The notes: generated from the sequence alone by a model not told the origin. A stretch of DNA of 64,000 bases from Alphaproteobacteria bacterium (GCA_003241875.1 QBLU01000007.1:23925-87924); one strand, 5' to 3'. Shown: positions 45,755 through 55,762, counted from the stretch's first letter. Numbers and translations are program-made.

Positions 45755-46131
45755 TTGCGCCGCTTCGGCCCGGTTTCGAGCGCGCCATCGGCCCAGAGAT
45801 AGGCCAGCGCCGCCAGCAGCAACACAATGAAGACGGTTGCCGCAACCAGGCCGGGTCGCCCAACCTCGCGCGCGGCCCCGGCCCAGGCGAACAGCACCGC
45901 CGCCTCGACGTCGAAGATCATGAAGGCGATTGCGATGAAGACATAGCTTGCTGTCACAGGTGCCAGCCGCGCCGGGCCGGGCGGGGCGCCACTTTCATAG
46001 ACCCCCATGCGCCGACGCGACGGCTCGCGCAGCAGCGCAGCAAGCCCCAGCGCCGCAGCCAGGATCGCTGCAGCGACGGCAATGTGAATCGCCAGGGCGG
46101 CGCGGGGATCAAGGGCAGCAAGATCGGGCAT
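45751..46131 (-). CDS. nuoA: NADH:quinone oxidoreductase subunit A, first gene of the nuo operon
   Basis: A 126-residue membrane subunit with three helices. The conserved loop [14 protein letters not shown] (family form YECG, here YESG) and [20 protein letters not shown] are visible. The Cys of the loop is replaced by Ser, which occurs in E. coli-type NuoA. AAGGGA lies about eight bases before the ATG. The promoter must lie in 46132-46266. Confidence 0.93.
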   Translation of the reverse strand: MPDLAALDPRAALAIHIAVAAAILAAALGLAALLREPSRRRMGVYESGAPPGPARLAPVTASYVFIAIAFMIFDVEAAVLFAWAGAAREVGRPGLVAATVFIVLLLAALAYLWADGALETGPKRRK

Positions 46132-46266
46132 CGATGTCCCTTGAAGTTGCGTGCAGCCCCAGGGTTGTATGCTGGACAGGAAGGCGCGGACTACCAGTAG
46201 AATCCCGGATTAGCGGCTGCGGCGTGCGGGGTTATTGCGGCGCTTCAGGATTGGGGGAGCCATCCC
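46132..46266. promoter_or_regulatory. Divergent region between the nuo operon and the alcohol dehydrogenase gene
   Basis: These 135 bases must hold the nuo promoter on the minus strand and the dehydrogenase promoter on the plus strand. AAGGGA serves nuoA and GGGGGAG (about 46253-46259) the dehydrogenase. No FNR/FixK-like TTGAT-N4-ATCAA palindrome is present. Confidence 0.45.
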
Positions 46267-47340
46267 ATGGCCATGATGAAAGCCGCGATCTTCGTTGAAC
46301 CAGGCCGCGTCGAGCTTGCCGACAAGCGAGTGCCGGAGGTGGGGCCGCTCGATGCGCTTATCCGCATCACCACCACAACGATCTGCGGCACCGATGTTCA
46401 CATCCTGAAGGGCGAATATCCGGTCAGCCGCGGCCTCACGATCGGCCATGAACCCGTCGGCATCATCGAAAAGCTGGGCAGTGCCGTCAGCGGCTACCAC
46501 GAAGGGCAGCGCGTCATCGCCGGTGCGATCACCCCGTCCGGCCATTCGAACGCCTGCCTGTCGGGCTGTGGTGCGCAATGCGGCACGCACAGCCCCGGTG
46601 GCTGGCAGGCGATGGGCGGCTGGCGGTTTGGCAACACCATCGACGGCGCCCAAGCCGAATATCTGCTCGTCCCCGACGCGATGATCAATCTGGCGCCCAT
46701 CCCCGATGGCCTGACCGATGAACAGGTCCTGATGTGCCCCGACATCTTGTCGACAGGATTCAGCGGCGCCGAATCCGGCGGAGTCCGCATCGGCGATACG
46801 GTGGCCATATTTGCCCAGGGGCCGATCGGGCTGTGCGCCACCGCCGGCGCCCGGTTGATGGGGGCGGCGCGGATCATCGCCGTCGAGGCGTTGCCCGAAC
46901 GCGCCGCGCTGGCGCAGGCCATGGGGGCCGACCATGTCGTCGATTTCAACTGCGGCGACCCCGTTGCCGCCATCATGGCGCTGACCCAGGGCCGCGGCGT
47001 CGATGTGGCGATCGAGGCGCTGGGCCGGCAAGCGACGTTCGAGGCAGCGCTGCGCGTGCTGCGGCCGGGCGGCACGCTATCGTCACTGGGCGTCTATACG
47101 GAGGATCTGCGCATCCCGCTCGATGCTTTTGCCGCCGGGCTGGGCGATCATCGCATCGTCACGACCCTGTGCCCCGGCGGCAAGGAACGCATGCGGCGGT
47201 TGATGGGCATGATCGCGTCGAACCGGATCGATACCGGCCGTTTTGTCACCCATCGCTTTGCGCTCGACGAGATCGCCCATGCCTACACCGTCTTCGGGCA
47301 GCAGCAGGATGGCGTCATCAAGGTGGCGATCCGGCCCTGA
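46267..47340 (+). CDS. Zinc-dependent alcohol dehydrogenase, MDR family
   Basis: A 357-residue medium-chain dehydrogenase. Catalytic zinc ligands are in TICGTDVHILKG (Cys), IGHEPVGI (His-Glu) and the Asp of MCPDILSTGF, the last being typical of the bacterial secondary-alcohol dehydrogenases where Asp replaces the third ligand Cys. The structural-zinc Cys cluster is reduced to a pair (SGCGAQCGTH), so that site is probably lost. The NAD(P) motif is IFAQGPIGLCATAGARL. A good GGGGGAG site precedes the ATG. It is likely to act on secondary alcohols or short aldehydes. Confidence 0.9.
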   Translation: MAMMKAAIFVEPGRVELADKRVPEVGPLDALIRITTTTICGTDVHILKGEYPVSRGLTIGHEPVGIIEKLGSAVSGYHEGQRVIAGAITPSGHSNACLSGCGAQCGTHSPGGWQAMGGWRFGNTIDGAQAEYLLVPDAMINLAPIPDGLTDEQVLMCPDILSTGFSGAESGGVRIGDTVAIFAQGPIGLCATAGARLMGAARIIAVEALPERAALAQAMGADHVVDFNCGDPVAAIMALTQGRGVDVAIEALGRQATFEAALRVLRPGGTLSSLGVYTEDLRIPLDAFAAGLGDHRIVTTLCPGGKERMRRLMGMIASNRIDTGRFVTHRFALDEIAHAYTVFGQQQDGVIKVAIRP

Positions 47341-47475
47341 ATGTTGCCGGCGGAGGGGCCGGCACGGCTATCCGCGGTGCCGCACGGCGGTCTGCTGCGA
47401 AAGCTGGCGATGACCCGGCTAAAATTCTTACCATGCATCGCCACGATCGCACCCGACGGCGCGATGGGCCCGGGT

Positions 47476-47868
47476 TCAGCCCGGGGGCGTCCCGGTGCTG
47501 GTCTGGCCGGGGGTGACGGTGCTGGTACTGGACGAGCTTGTCGGGGTGCCGCTGGTCCCGACGCTGCTGCCGGACGAGCCCGACGACCCACCGGCACCGC
47601 TCGAACCCATGTCCATCGCCTGCGAGCCCGTGGTGGCGTTCATGGCGCCGCCGGGGGTGGAGCCGGCGGTGCCGGTCGTGTTGGTGGCGCCGGTGCCGGC
47701 GCCGGCGCCGGTGTCGCCTGTCGCTTCCGACCCCACGCTTCCCGTCGTGCCCGACGTCGTGGTGGGCGTGCTGCCACGACTGGTGGCGGCATCGGGGCTG
47801 GGGGCGTCGCTGTTGTTGCCGCAGGCGGCGAGACCGGCGGCGAGGCTGAGGGCGAGAATTGCGCGCAT
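47476..47868 (-). CDS. Small low-complexity lipoprotein
   Basis: A 130-residue protein with a lipoprotein signal MRAILALSLAAGLAAC and an otherwise low-complexity mature part made of Gly, Ser and Thr (for example TSGTTGSVGSEATGDTGAG). No globular domain is evident; it would be a flexible envelope-anchored tail. The ATG at 47868 sets the signal at the N-terminus; the frame begins ten codons earlier. It faces the cco locus and converges on the alcohol dehydrogenase gene. GC-rich low-complexity frames can arise by chance, but the clean lipobox supports a real gene. Confidence 0.6.
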   Translation of the reverse strand: MRAILALSLAAGLAACGNNSDAPSPDAATSRGSTPTTTSGTTGSVGSEATGDTGAGAGTGATNTTGTAGSTPGGAMNATTGSQAMDMGSSGAGGSSGSSGSSVGTSGTPTSSSSTSTVTPGQTSTGTPPG

Positions 47869-48072
47869 GGAGGGGTCCTGTTCCTTTTGCTCAGGCAAAG
47901 AAGCGCCGGCGATGCGTCGCGGTTCCGAGGCCCGGCCGTGAAGTCTTGGGCCCCGGCGGAGTAGCTGCCACGGACCCCGGCGATGGCGTCCGCAATAGCC
48001 CGTATATCGGTACGCATCCGCGCCGGTGCATTGGACCGGAAGGCTTCAAATCCGAAGCAGCGGGGCGGTGCA

Positions 48073-49713
48073 ATGCAGGCGACAGTGGTGCGGGCGGGCG
48101 GCTATGTGGCCGTGATGGTGGTGGCGGTCCTGGCCACGGCAAAGGCCGTCGACGGCGGCTTTGCGGTGCACATGGCAATCGTCGCGCTGGCGGCACTGAT
48201 CGCGGCCGTCGCCACGCTGCGCACGGCCGATTTTGCCGGCACGCGGGTGATCGATCGATCCGAATATGATGACGAGCCGGTGCGCTGGGGTGTCATCGCG
48301 ACGACGTTCTGGGGCGTCGTCGGCCTGCTCGTCGGCCTGACCATCGCGCTGCAGCTGACCTTTCCGGCGCTCAACCTGGGGCTGGAATGGACGAGTTTCG
48401 GCCGGCTGCGGCCGCTGCATACCTCGGCGGTGATCTTTGCCTTTGGCGGCAATGCGCTGATCTGCACCAGCTTCTACGTCGTCCAGCGCACCTGCCGGGC
48501 GCGGCTGGCGTTCCCGACGCTCGCTCGCTTCGTGTTCTGGGGCTACCAGCTGTTCATCGTGCTCGCCGCGACCGGTTATGTCATGGGCATTACCGAGGCG
48601 CGCGAATATGCCGAGCCCGAATGGTATGTCGATATCTGGCTGACCATCGTCTGGGTCGCCTATCTCGCCGTGTTCGTCGGCACGCTGGTGCGTCGCCGCG
48701 AGCCGCACATCTATGTGGCGAACTGGTTCTACCTCAGCTTCATCATCACCGTCGCCATGCTGCACCTGGTCAACAACCTGTCGATGCCGGTCAGCTGGGT
48801 CGGCAGCAAATCCTATTCGGCCTTTGCCGGCGTCCAGGATGCGCTGACGCAATGGTGGTACGGGCATAACGCGGTCGGTTTCTTCCTGACCGCCGGCTTC
48901 CTCGCCATGATGTACTATTTCGTGCCCAAGCAGACCGAACGGCCGGTCTACAGCTATCGGCTGTCGATCATCCACTTCTGGTCGCTGATCTTCCTGTATA
49001 TCTGGGCCGGCCCGCACCACCTGCACTACACGGCGCTGCCCGACTGGGCGCAGACGCTCGGCATGGTGTTCTCGGTCATGCTGTGGATGCCGTCGTGGGG
49101 CGGCATGATCAACGGCCTGATGACGCTCAACGGCGCCTGGGACAAGATCCGCACCGACCCGATCATCCGCATGATGGTCATGGCGCTCGCCTTTTACGGG
49201 ATGAGCACCTTCGAAGGCCCGATGATGTCGATCAAATCGGTCAATTCATTGAGCCATTACACCGACTGGACGATCGGCCATGTGCACTCCGGCGCGCTCG
49301 GCTGGAACGGCATGATCACCTTTGCCTGCATGTATTACATGACGCCGCGCCTGTGGAAGCGTGAGCGGCTGTACAGCCTCCGCCTGATCAACTGGCACTT
49401 CTGGACCGCCACCATCGGGATCGTGCTCTACACCGCCTCGATGTGGGTTGCCGGCATCATGCAGGGGCTGCTGTGGCGCGAGTATGGCGCCGACGGCTAC
49501 CTGGTGAACAGCTTCGCCGAAGTGGTGGCGGCGATGCACCCGATGTACCTGATCCGCGCGGCGGGCGGGCTGCTGTACCTGTCGGGCGCGCTGATCTTCG
49601 CCTTCAACATCGGGATGACCATTGCCGGCAAGATCCGGGACGAAAAGCCGATGACCGAGACGCCCTACAACCCTGCGGCGGATCGTCCGCTGCTCGCCCA
49701 GCCCGCAGAATAG
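48073..49713 (+). CDS. ccoN: cbb3-type cytochrome c oxidase subunit I
   Basis: A 546-residue catalytic subunit of the high-affinity oxidase. His ligands are visible: [14 protein letters not shown] and [13 protein letters not shown] for hemes, and [13 protein letters not shown] and [13 protein letters not shown] for the copper/heme site. The first helix follows a short cytoplasmic N-terminus. ATG 48073 is preceded by GGGGCGG; an ATG 90 bases earlier has no site. It heads ccoNOQPGHIS. No anaerobox (TTGAT-N4-ATCAA) lies in the 130 bases before it. Confidence 0.96.
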   Translation: MQATVVRAGGYVAVMVVAVLATAKAVDGGFAVHMAIVALAALIAAVATLRTADFAGTRVIDRSEYDDEPVRWGVIATTFWGVVGLLVGLTIALQLTFPALNLGLEWTSFGRLRPLHTSAVIFAFGGNALICTSFYVVQRTCRARLAFPTLARFVFWGYQLFIVLAATGYVMGITEAREYAEPEWYVDIWLTIVWVAYLAVFVGTLVRRREPHIYVANWFYLSFIITVAMLHLVNNLSMPVSWVGSKSYSAFAGVQDALTQWWYGHNAVGFFLTAGFLAMMYYFVPKQTERPVYSYRLSIIHFWSLIFLYIWAGPHHLHYTALPDWAQTLGMVFSVMLWMPSWGGMINGLMTLNGAWDKIRTDPIIRMMVMALAFYGMSTFEGPMMSIKSVNSLSHYTDWTIGHVHSGALGWNGMITFACMYYMTPRLWKRERLYSLRLINWHFWTATIGIVLYTASMWVAGIMQGLLWREYGADGYLVNSFAEVVAAMHPMYLIRAAGGLLYLSGALIFAFNIGMTIAGKIRDEKPMTETPYNPAADRPLLAQPAE

Positions 49714-49725
49714 GGGATCAGACCC

Positions 49726-50478
49726 ATGGCCAATGACCCGAATGCGAGCCCCGGCGGATTCTCCCACCGCACCATCGAGCGCAACATCACGCTGCTCGGT
49801 GTGCTCGCCCTGGTTACCGTCGCCATCGGCGGCCTCGTCGAGATCGCGCCGCTGTTCTGGATCGACAGCACCGTCGAGAAGGTGGAGGGCGTCCGGCCCT
49901 ACACCCCGCTCGAGCTGGCGGGCCGCAACATCTACATGCGCGAGGGCTGCTACAACTGCCACAGCCAGATGGTGCGGCCGTTCCGCGACGAGGTCGAACG
50001 CTATGGCCATTACAGCCTGGCCGCGGAAAGCATGTACGACCATCCGTTCCAATGGGGATCGAAGCGGACCGGGCCGGATCTCGCCCGCGTCGGCGGTCGC
50101 TATTCGGACAGCTGGCACGTCCAGCACCTGACCGATCCGCGCAGCGTCGTGCCGGAATCGATCATGCCGAGCTATGCCTTCATGGCGACCCGGCCGCTGA
50201 GCGCCGGCGACATGCGCGACCATCTGAAGGCGCTGACCCATGTCGGCGTGCCCTATACCGCCGAGGCGGTCGCGCGGGCCAACGACGACCTGAAGGCCCA
50301 GGCCGATCCCGATGCCGACACCACGGCGCTGAAGGCGCGCTATCCCAAGTCGCAGACCCGCGATTTCGACGGCGATCCGAAGCAGTTGACCGAGATGGAC
50401 GCGCTCGTCGCCTATCTCCAGATGCTCGGCACGCTGGTCGATTTCGAGGCGGCCGCGCCGCAGGAAACGGCGAAATGA
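49726..50478 (+). CDS. ccoO: cbb3-type oxidase subunit II, membrane-anchored mono-heme cytochrome c
   Basis: A 250-residue subunit: a single N-terminal membrane anchor (residues about 20-42), then the heme c site [12 protein letters not shown] (Cys75-His79). The domain continues with [19 protein letters not shown], which positions the Met ligand region IMPSYAF. Lies 12 bases after ccoN with a weak ribosome site and overlaps ccoQ by ATGA. Confidence 0.96.
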   Translation: MANDPNASPGGFSHRTIERNITLLGVLALVTVAIGGLVEIAPLFWIDSTVEKVEGVRPYTPLELAGRNIYMREGCYNCHSQMVRPFRDEVERYGHYSLAAESMYDHPFQWGSKRTGPDLARVGGRYSDSWHVQHLTDPRSVVPESIMPSYAFMATRPLSAGDMRDHLKALTHVGVPYTAEAVARANDDLKAQADPDADTTALKARYPKSQTRDFDGDPKQLTEMDALVAYLQMLGTLVDFEAAAPQETAK

Positions 50479-50642
50479 ACTATGACCAGCTCCGCCATCT
50501 CGCCGACAGCTGGGGGCTGGTCGCGATGGGCGTGATGTTCGTGACCTTTGTCGGCTGGACCTTCCGCAAGGGGTCGGCCCAGCGGCTCGACGAAGCTGCC
50601 AACATGATCTTCAAGGATGGCTGCGATGACAAAGCGCGTTGA
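50475..50642 (+). CDS. ccoQ: cbb3-type oxidase subunit CcoQ
   Basis: A 55-residue membrane peptide with one helix, [16 protein letters not shown], flanked by short polar ends and the typical small size of CcoQ. ATG 50475 overlaps the ccoO stop and the stop overlaps the beginning of ccoP. Identification is by size, position and single helix; the sequence itself is weakly conserved in this family. Confidence 0.88.
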   Translation: MNYDQLRHLADSWGLVAMGVMFVTFVGWTFRKGSAQRLDEAANMIFKDGCDDKAR

Positions 50643-51534
50643 CGAACCGACCGGCACGACCACGGTCGGCCACGAATGGGACGGCATCGAGGAACTCGAT
50701 ACGCCGCTGCCGCGCTGGTGGTTGATCATCTTTGTCGCCTGCATCGTCTTTGCGGCGGGCTATGTCGTCGTCTATCCGGCGATCCCGATGCGTCATGCCG
50801 CGACAGCCGGCGTGTTCGGCTGGTCGAGCCGCGGCGATCTCGCCGCCGAAGTCACCGCCGAGCGGACGCGCAAGGCTTCGACGCTCGCCGCCATCGCGGC
50901 GCTGCCGATCGAGGCGCTGCCGGCCCAGCCGCAACTGCTGCGCACCGCCATCGAGGGTGGCCGCGCCGCCTTCAAGGTGCATTGCGTCCAGTGCCACGGC
51001 TCCGGCGCCGCCGGCTCCATCGGCTATCCCAATCTCAACGACGATGACTGGCTGTGGGGCGGTGACCTGACCAGCATCGAATACACGCTGACGCATGGCA
51101 TCCGGAACCCGGACCATGACGAGACTCGCCAGTCGCAGATGCCGCCGTTCGCCGACGTCCTGCAGGCAGCCGAGATCGACCAGCTGGTCGCCCATGTCCG
51201 TAACATTTCGGGCCAGGGCAAGCCCAGCGGCGCCGGCGCGGCATTGTTCGAAACCAATTGCAGCGCCTGCCATGGCACCGCCGGCAAGGGCGGCCGCGAG
51301 TTCGGCGCGCCGAACCTGACCGATGGCATCTGGCTGTACGGCGGCGACAAGGCGGCGGTGCGTGTCTCGATCGCCAAGGCCCATGCCGGCGTCATGCCGC
51401 GCTGGAACAGCCGGCTCGACCCGGTGACGATCCGCATGCTCGCGGCCTATGTCCATTCGCTCGGCGGCGGCGAAGCCCCCCCGGCGCCGGTGGTGGCCGT
51501 GGCTCCGGAAGGGAAAGCCGATGTCGGCGCTTGA
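50626..51534 (+). CDS. ccoP: cbb3-type oxidase subunit III, di-heme cytochrome c
   Basis: A 302-residue anchored cytochrome with the typical N-terminus GHEWDGIEELDTPLPRWW, one helix, and two heme c sites, CVQCHGS (about residue 120) and CSACHGT (about 210). ATG 50626 has AAGG nine bases upstream; the frame begins at ATG 50617, three codons earlier. It overlaps the start of ccoG by 14 bases. Confidence 0.95.
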   Translation: MTKRVDEPTGTTTVGHEWDGIEELDTPLPRWWLIIFVACIVFAAGYVVVYPAIPMRHAATAGVFGWSSRGDLAAEVTAERTRKASTLAAIAALPIEALPAQPQLLRTAIEGGRAAFKVHCVQCHGSGAAGSIGYPNLNDDDWLWGGDLTSIEYTLTHGIRNPDHDETRQSQMPPFADVLQAAEIDQLVAHVRNISGQGKPSGAGAALFETNCSACHGTAGKGGREFGAPNLTDGIWLYGGDKAAVRVSIAKAHAGVMPRWNSRLDPVTIRMLAAYVHSLGGGEAPPAPVVAVAPEGKADVGA

Positions 51535-53035
51535 CCTCATCAGCCCGTCGAGCCCGCTCTATCAAAAGCGCAAGGGCGTCTTTCCCAAGGCGGTCGACGG
51601 CTTTTACCGGCGGCTGAAATGGGCGGTGATGGCGATCACCCTGACCATCTATTACGTGACGCCGTGGTTGCGCTGGGACCGCGGCGCCTATGCCCCCGAC
51701 CAGGCCGTGCTGATCGACCTGGCACATCGCCGTTTCTACATGTTCTCCATCGAGATCTGGCCGCAGGAATTCTACTATGTCGCCGGCCTGCTGGTCATGG
51801 CGGGCATCGGGCTGTTCCTCGTCACCTCCGCCGTCGGCCGCGCCTGGTGCGGCTATGCGTGCCCGCAGACCGTGTGGACCGACCTGTTCGTCCATGTCGA
51901 GCGCGCCATCGATGGTGATCGCAACGCCCAGATCAGGCTCGCCAAGGCGCCCTGGACCTTTGAAAAGACCGTCAAGCGCCTCAACAAATGGTCGATCTGG
52001 CTGCTGATCGCGCTGCTGACCGGCGGCGCCTGGGTGTTCTATTTCGCCGACGCCCCGACGCTCGCGCGCGACCTCGTCAGCATGCAGGCGCCCTTTGTCG
52101 CCTATGCGACCATCGGCGTGCTGACGACGACGACCTTTCTGCTCGGCGGCTTCATGCGCGAGCAGGTCTGCATCTACATGTGCCCCTGGCCGCGCATCCA
52201 GACCGCGATGCTCGACGAGAAATCGCTGATCGTCACCTACAAGGACTGGCGCGGCGAGCCGCGTTCCGCCGGCCTGAAGAAGGCGCAGGCCATGGAGGCC
52301 GACTACCCGGTCGAAACCTTCGGCATTGCCAAGGCCCGGATCGGTGACTGCATCGATTGCAACCAGTGCGTCGCGGTCTGCCCGACCGGCATCGATATCC
52401 GCGAGGGGCCGCAGATCGGCTGCATCACCTGCGCGCTGTGCATCGACGCCTGCGACAAGGTCATGACGCAGATCGGTCGGCCACGCGGCCTGATCGATTA
52501 TGCGACGCTCGACGACGCCGTCATCGAAAAGGCCGGCGGCACCGCGCGACCGGTGTGGAGGACGCTGCTGCGGCCCCGCACGCTCATCTATTTTACCATT
52601 TGGGCGGGCATCGGCGCCGCCATGCTGTTCAGTTTGGGCCAACGCGACCGGCTCGACATCAGCGTCGCCGCCGATCGCAACCCGCGCCATGTCCAGCTTT
52701 CGGACGGCAGTATCCGCAACAGCTTCACGGTCAAGCTGCGCAACATGGAAACCCGGCCGCGCAGCGTCGACCTGGTAGTCTCCGGACTGCCCGAAGCCGT
52801 GGTGTGGAGCGAAGTCGGTAGCCGCGAGACCGCCGGCCCCCGCCTCCGCGTGCCGCTGGCACCCGACGCGACGACGCAGCTGCGCCTGTTCGTGGCGGCG
52901 CCGGCCACCGGCGAGGAGCATGTCGAGTTCCGGATCGTCGCGCAGCCGACCGACGGCGCCCCCGGCAGCCGGGAAGCGCGGCCGGCGCGCGATGACGTGG
53001 TCTTCGAACGACCCGAGCGGGAGGACGACGAATGA
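51521..53035 (+). CDS. ccoG: Cytochrome oxidase accessory protein CcoG/FixG
   Basis: A 504-residue membrane iron-sulfur protein needed for copper delivery and cbb3 assembly. About five helices carry conserved Cys in WCGYACPQTVWTDLF and QVCIYMCPWPRIQ. Two [4Fe-4S] motifs follow (CIDCNQCVAVCPTGID and CITCALCIDACDK), then a FixG immunoglobulin-like C-terminal domain. The ATG at 51521 has GGAAGGGAAA in front and overlaps the ccoP end; the longer frame lacks support. Confidence 0.95.
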   Translation: MSALDLISPSSPLYQKRKGVFPKAVDGFYRRLKWAVMAITLTIYYVTPWLRWDRGAYAPDQAVLIDLAHRRFYMFSIEIWPQEFYYVAGLLVMAGIGLFLVTSAVGRAWCGYACPQTVWTDLFVHVERAIDGDRNAQIRLAKAPWTFEKTVKRLNKWSIWLLIALLTGGAWVFYFADAPTLARDLVSMQAPFVAYATIGVLTTTTFLLGGFMREQVCIYMCPWPRIQTAMLDEKSLIVTYKDWRGEPRSAGLKKAQAMEADYPVETFGIAKARIGDCIDCNQCVAVCPTGIDIREGPQIGCITCALCIDACDKVMTQIGRPRGLIDYATLDDAVIEKAGGTARPVWRTLLRPRTLIYFTIWAGIGAAMLFSLGQRDRLDISVAADRNPRHVQLSDGSIRNSFTVKLRNMETRPRSVDLVVSGLPEAVVWSEVGSRETAGPRLRVPLAPDATTQLRLFVAAPATGEEHVEFRIVAQPTDGAPGSREARPARDDVVFERPEREDDE

Positions 53036-53475
53036 GCCGCGGCTTTACCGGACGCCATATGTGGGCGGTGATGATCGGCTTTTTCGGGCTGGTCGTCGGC
53101 GTCAACTTCACCATGGCGACCTTTGCCAGCCGGACCTTTGGCGGCACCGTCGTCGACAACAGCTATGTCGCCAGCCAGAAGTTCAATGGCTGGTTGCACG
53201 CGGCGCGGGCGCAGGCGGGCTATGACTGGCAGGCACGCCTCGGCGTCGATGCGGCGCGGCACGTTACGGTCGTGCTTGCCGACGGCGGCGCGGTGACGGC
53301 GACGGGCACCGCGCATCACCCGCTCGGTGGTGCCCCCGATGTCGCGCTGGTCTTTGCGCCGCGATCGGCTGGCGGCCTGCAGAGCACCGCGCCGCTGCCG
53401 CCCGGCCGCTGGCTGGTGCGGGTCGCGGTCGCGCATGATGGCCGGACTGCCCGTTTGGCCGATACGCTGCAATGA
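53032..53475 (+). CDS. ccoH: FixH/CcoH family assembly protein
   Basis: A 147-residue membrane protein with one N-terminal helix (MWAVMIGFFGLVVGVNFTMA) and the FixH pattern TFGGTVVDNSYVASQKFN. FixH works with the FixI pump in maturation of the oxidase. It overlaps ccoG by four bases and ccoI by four bases. Confidence 0.92.
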   Translation: MSRGFTGRHMWAVMIGFFGLVVGVNFTMATFASRTFGGTVVDNSYVASQKFNGWLHAARAQAGYDWQARLGVDAARHVTVVLADGGAVTATGTAHHPLGGAPDVALVFAPRSAGGLQSTAPLPPGRWLVRVAVAHDGRTARLADTLQ

Positions 53476-55595
53476 CGATTGCCGTCGCCACGGGCGCCGC
53501 GACGGCGCTGCCCGAAACGCTGTTTTCGGTGCCGGGAATGCGCTGTGCCGGCTGCATCTCGAAGCTCGAGACCGGGCTGGCGGCGGTGGAGGGTGTGGTC
53601 ACCGCCCGAGCAAATTTCACCGCCAAGCGGGTGACGATCACGCATCTGCCGGTGCTCAAGGTTCCCGAGCTGACGGCGGCGCTGGCGGGCCTCGGCTTCG
53701 AAGCGCAGCCGCTGGGCAATGCCGTGCCGGTGACCGGTGGCGATGAAAGCCGGCAGCTGCTGCGCGCCATGGCGGTCGCGGGCTTTGCGGCGATGAATGT
53801 CATGCTGCTGTCGGTGTCGGTGTGGTCCGGCGCGACCGGCGCGACGCGTGACCTGTTCCACTGGCTGTCGGCGCTGATTGCGTTGCCCGCGGTCGCCTAT
53901 GCCGGGCAGCCGTTCTTTCGGTCGGCCTGGACGGCGATCAGCCACCGCCGCACCAACATGGACGTGCCGATTTCCATCGGCGTGACGCTGGCGACGGCGC
54001 TCAGCCTGTATGAAACGATCACCGGCGGCGCCCACGCCTATTTCGACAGCGCCGTCATGCTGCTGTTCTTCCTGCTGACCGGACGCTGGCTCGATGCCGT
54101 GATGCGCGACCGCGCCCGCGACGGGGTGACGGCGCTGCTGCGCCATGCGGCGCCGGGGGCGCTGGTGGCGGTGGCGGGCGGCGCCAGCGTCTGGACCGCG
54201 GCCGCCGACCTGCGGCCCGGCATGACGATGCTGGTCGCCGCGGGCGAACGGCTGGCCGCCGATGGCGAGATCATCCTCGGCCGCAGCCACATCGATCGCT
54301 CGCTGCTGACCGGCGAAAGCGCTGCCGTGCTGGCGCTGCCGGGCGACATGGCGCTGGCCGGCACCATCAACATCGACGGCCCGCTGCAGGTGCGGGTCAC
54401 CGCCGCCGGCGCCGATACCGGCATCGCCGACATCGCGCGGCTGATGGACAATGCCGGGCAATCGCGGTCGCGCTATGTCCGCATCGCCGATCGGGCGGCG
54501 CGCCTGTATGCGCCGGCCGTCCACGCGCTGGCGCTGCTCAGCCTGGTCGGCTGGCTGCTGGCCGGCGCGGGCTGGCACCAGGCGCTGCTGATCGCGGCGG
54601 CGGTGCTGATCATCACCTGCCCGTGCGCGCTCGGTCTGGCGGTGCCGGCGGCGCAGATCGTCGCCGCCGGGGCGTTGCTGCGCGCCGGGGTGCTGGTCAA
54701 GGATGGCTCCGCGCTCGAACGGCTGGCGGAGGCGGACCGAGTCGTTTTCGACAAGACCGGCACGCTGACGCTCGGCCGACCGCAACCGCTGGCACTGGAA
54801 CAGCTGTCGCCGCTGCAGAAATCGCTGGCGCTGGCGCTGGCAGAGCCCAGCCGCCATCCGCTCAGCACCGCCCTGCGCCGCGCGCTGGCGGGTGCCGGCG
54901 TCGTTCCGGCGCGGGTCGTCGACATCGCCGAGCAGGCGGGGCAGGGCATGTTCGGTCGCTGGGACGGCAAGACCGTCAGCCTGGCGCGCGCCGAGGGCGT
55001 GTCCGACACGCCCGCCTGCGCGCTGCGCATCGGCGAGGCGGCGCCCGCGATCATCGAATTTGCCGATCCACTGCGCCCGGACTGCGCCGCGACGATCGCC
55101 GGGCTGGCGCGGCTCGGCCTGCCGGCGTCGATCCTGTCGGGCGACCGCCCGTCGGCGGTGGCTGCGGTGGCGCACGAGCTCGGGCTCGGCGCCCGTGCCG
55201 GCCTGTCGCCGCAGGACAAGCTCGCCGCCATCGGCGCGCTGGCGGCCGAGGGCAGCAAGGTCCTGATGGTCGGCGATGGCCTCAACGACGGCCCGGCGCT
55301 GGCGGCCGGCCATGTCGCGATGGCGCCGGCGTCGGCGAGCGATGCCAGCCAGAATGCCGCTGACGCGGTGTTTCTGGGCGACAGCCTGGCGCCGGTGGCA
55401 ACCGCGGTGCGGGTGGCGCGGGCAACGGCGCGCATCGTGCGGCAGAACTTTGCCGCCGCAATCGCCTATAATGTCGTCGCCGTGCCCCTGGCGATCGCCG
55501 GCCAGGTGACGCCGCTGGTCGCCGCGCTCGCCATGTCGGGGTCGTCGATCATCGTCGTCGCCAATGCGCTGCGGCTGCGGGGGGCCGGCAAGTGA
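53472..55595 (+). CDS. ccoI: Copper-translocating P-type ATPase of cbb3 assembly (FixI/CcoI)
   Basis: A 707-residue P1B-type ATPase. An N-terminal heavy-metal domain holds GMRCAGC (Cys25, Cys28), the ion path is TCPCAL (about residue 382), the phosphorylation motif is DKTGTLT (about 427), the SERCA-like HP is SRHPLST, and the hinge GDGLNDGPALAAG follows. Eight helices are expected. It supplies copper for the CuB centre, as in Rhizobium and Rhodobacter. Start overlaps ccoH (ATGA). Confidence 0.96.
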   Translation: MTIAVATGAATALPETLFSVPGMRCAGCISKLETGLAAVEGVVTARANFTAKRVTITHLPVLKVPELTAALAGLGFEAQPLGNAVPVTGGDESRQLLRAMAVAGFAAMNVMLLSVSVWSGATGATRDLFHWLSALIALPAVAYAGQPFFRSAWTAISHRRTNMDVPISIGVTLATALSLYETITGGAHAYFDSAVMLLFFLLTGRWLDAVMRDRARDGVTALLRHAAPGALVAVAGGASVWTAAADLRPGMTMLVAAGERLAADGEIILGRSHIDRSLLTGESAAVLALPGDMALAGTINIDGPLQVRVTAAGADTGIADIARLMDNAGQSRSRYVRIADRAARLYAPAVHALALLSLVGWLLAGAGWHQALLIAAAVLIITCPCALGLAVPAAQIVAAGALLRAGVLVKDGSALERLAEADRVVFDKTGTLTLGRPQPLALEQLSPLQKSLALALAEPSRHPLSTALRRALAGAGVVPARVVDIAEQAGQGMFGRWDGKTVSLARAEGVSDTPACALRIGEAAPAIIEFADPLRPDCAATIAGLARLGLPASILSGDRPSAVAAVAHELGLGARAGLSPQDKLAAIGALAAEGSKVLMVGDGLNDGPALAAGHVAMAPASASDASQNAADAVFLGDSLAPVATAVRVARATARIVRQNFAAAIAYNVVAVPLAIAGQVTPLVAALAMSGSSIIVVANALRLRGAGK

Positions 55596-55762
55596 ACGGC
55601 CTTGTCATCCTGATCCCGGTGGCGCTGGCGCTCGGGCTGGGCGGGCTGGTGGTGTTTTTCTGGACCTTGCGCCATCGTCAGTACGACGATCTCGATGGTG
55701 CCGCGCTGCGCATCCTGATCGACGATGGCGACAAGCCGCTGGAGCAGCCCGATGCGCCGTGA
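55592..55762 (+). CDS. ccoS: cbb3 assembly protein CcoS
   Basis: A 56-residue membrane peptide: one helix (LVILIPVALALGLGGLVVFF) and a tail with YDDLDGAALRILIDD, the conserved CcoS pattern. GTG 55592 overlaps the ccoI stop as GTGA. Confidence 0.92.
   Translation: MNGLVILIPVALALGLGGLVVFFWTLRHRQYDDLDGAALRILIDDGDKPLEQPDAP

Noticed and set aside
46132..46266. Possible FNR/FixK site in the nuo promoter
   Set aside because: No TTGAT-N4-ATCAA or near match was found by eye.
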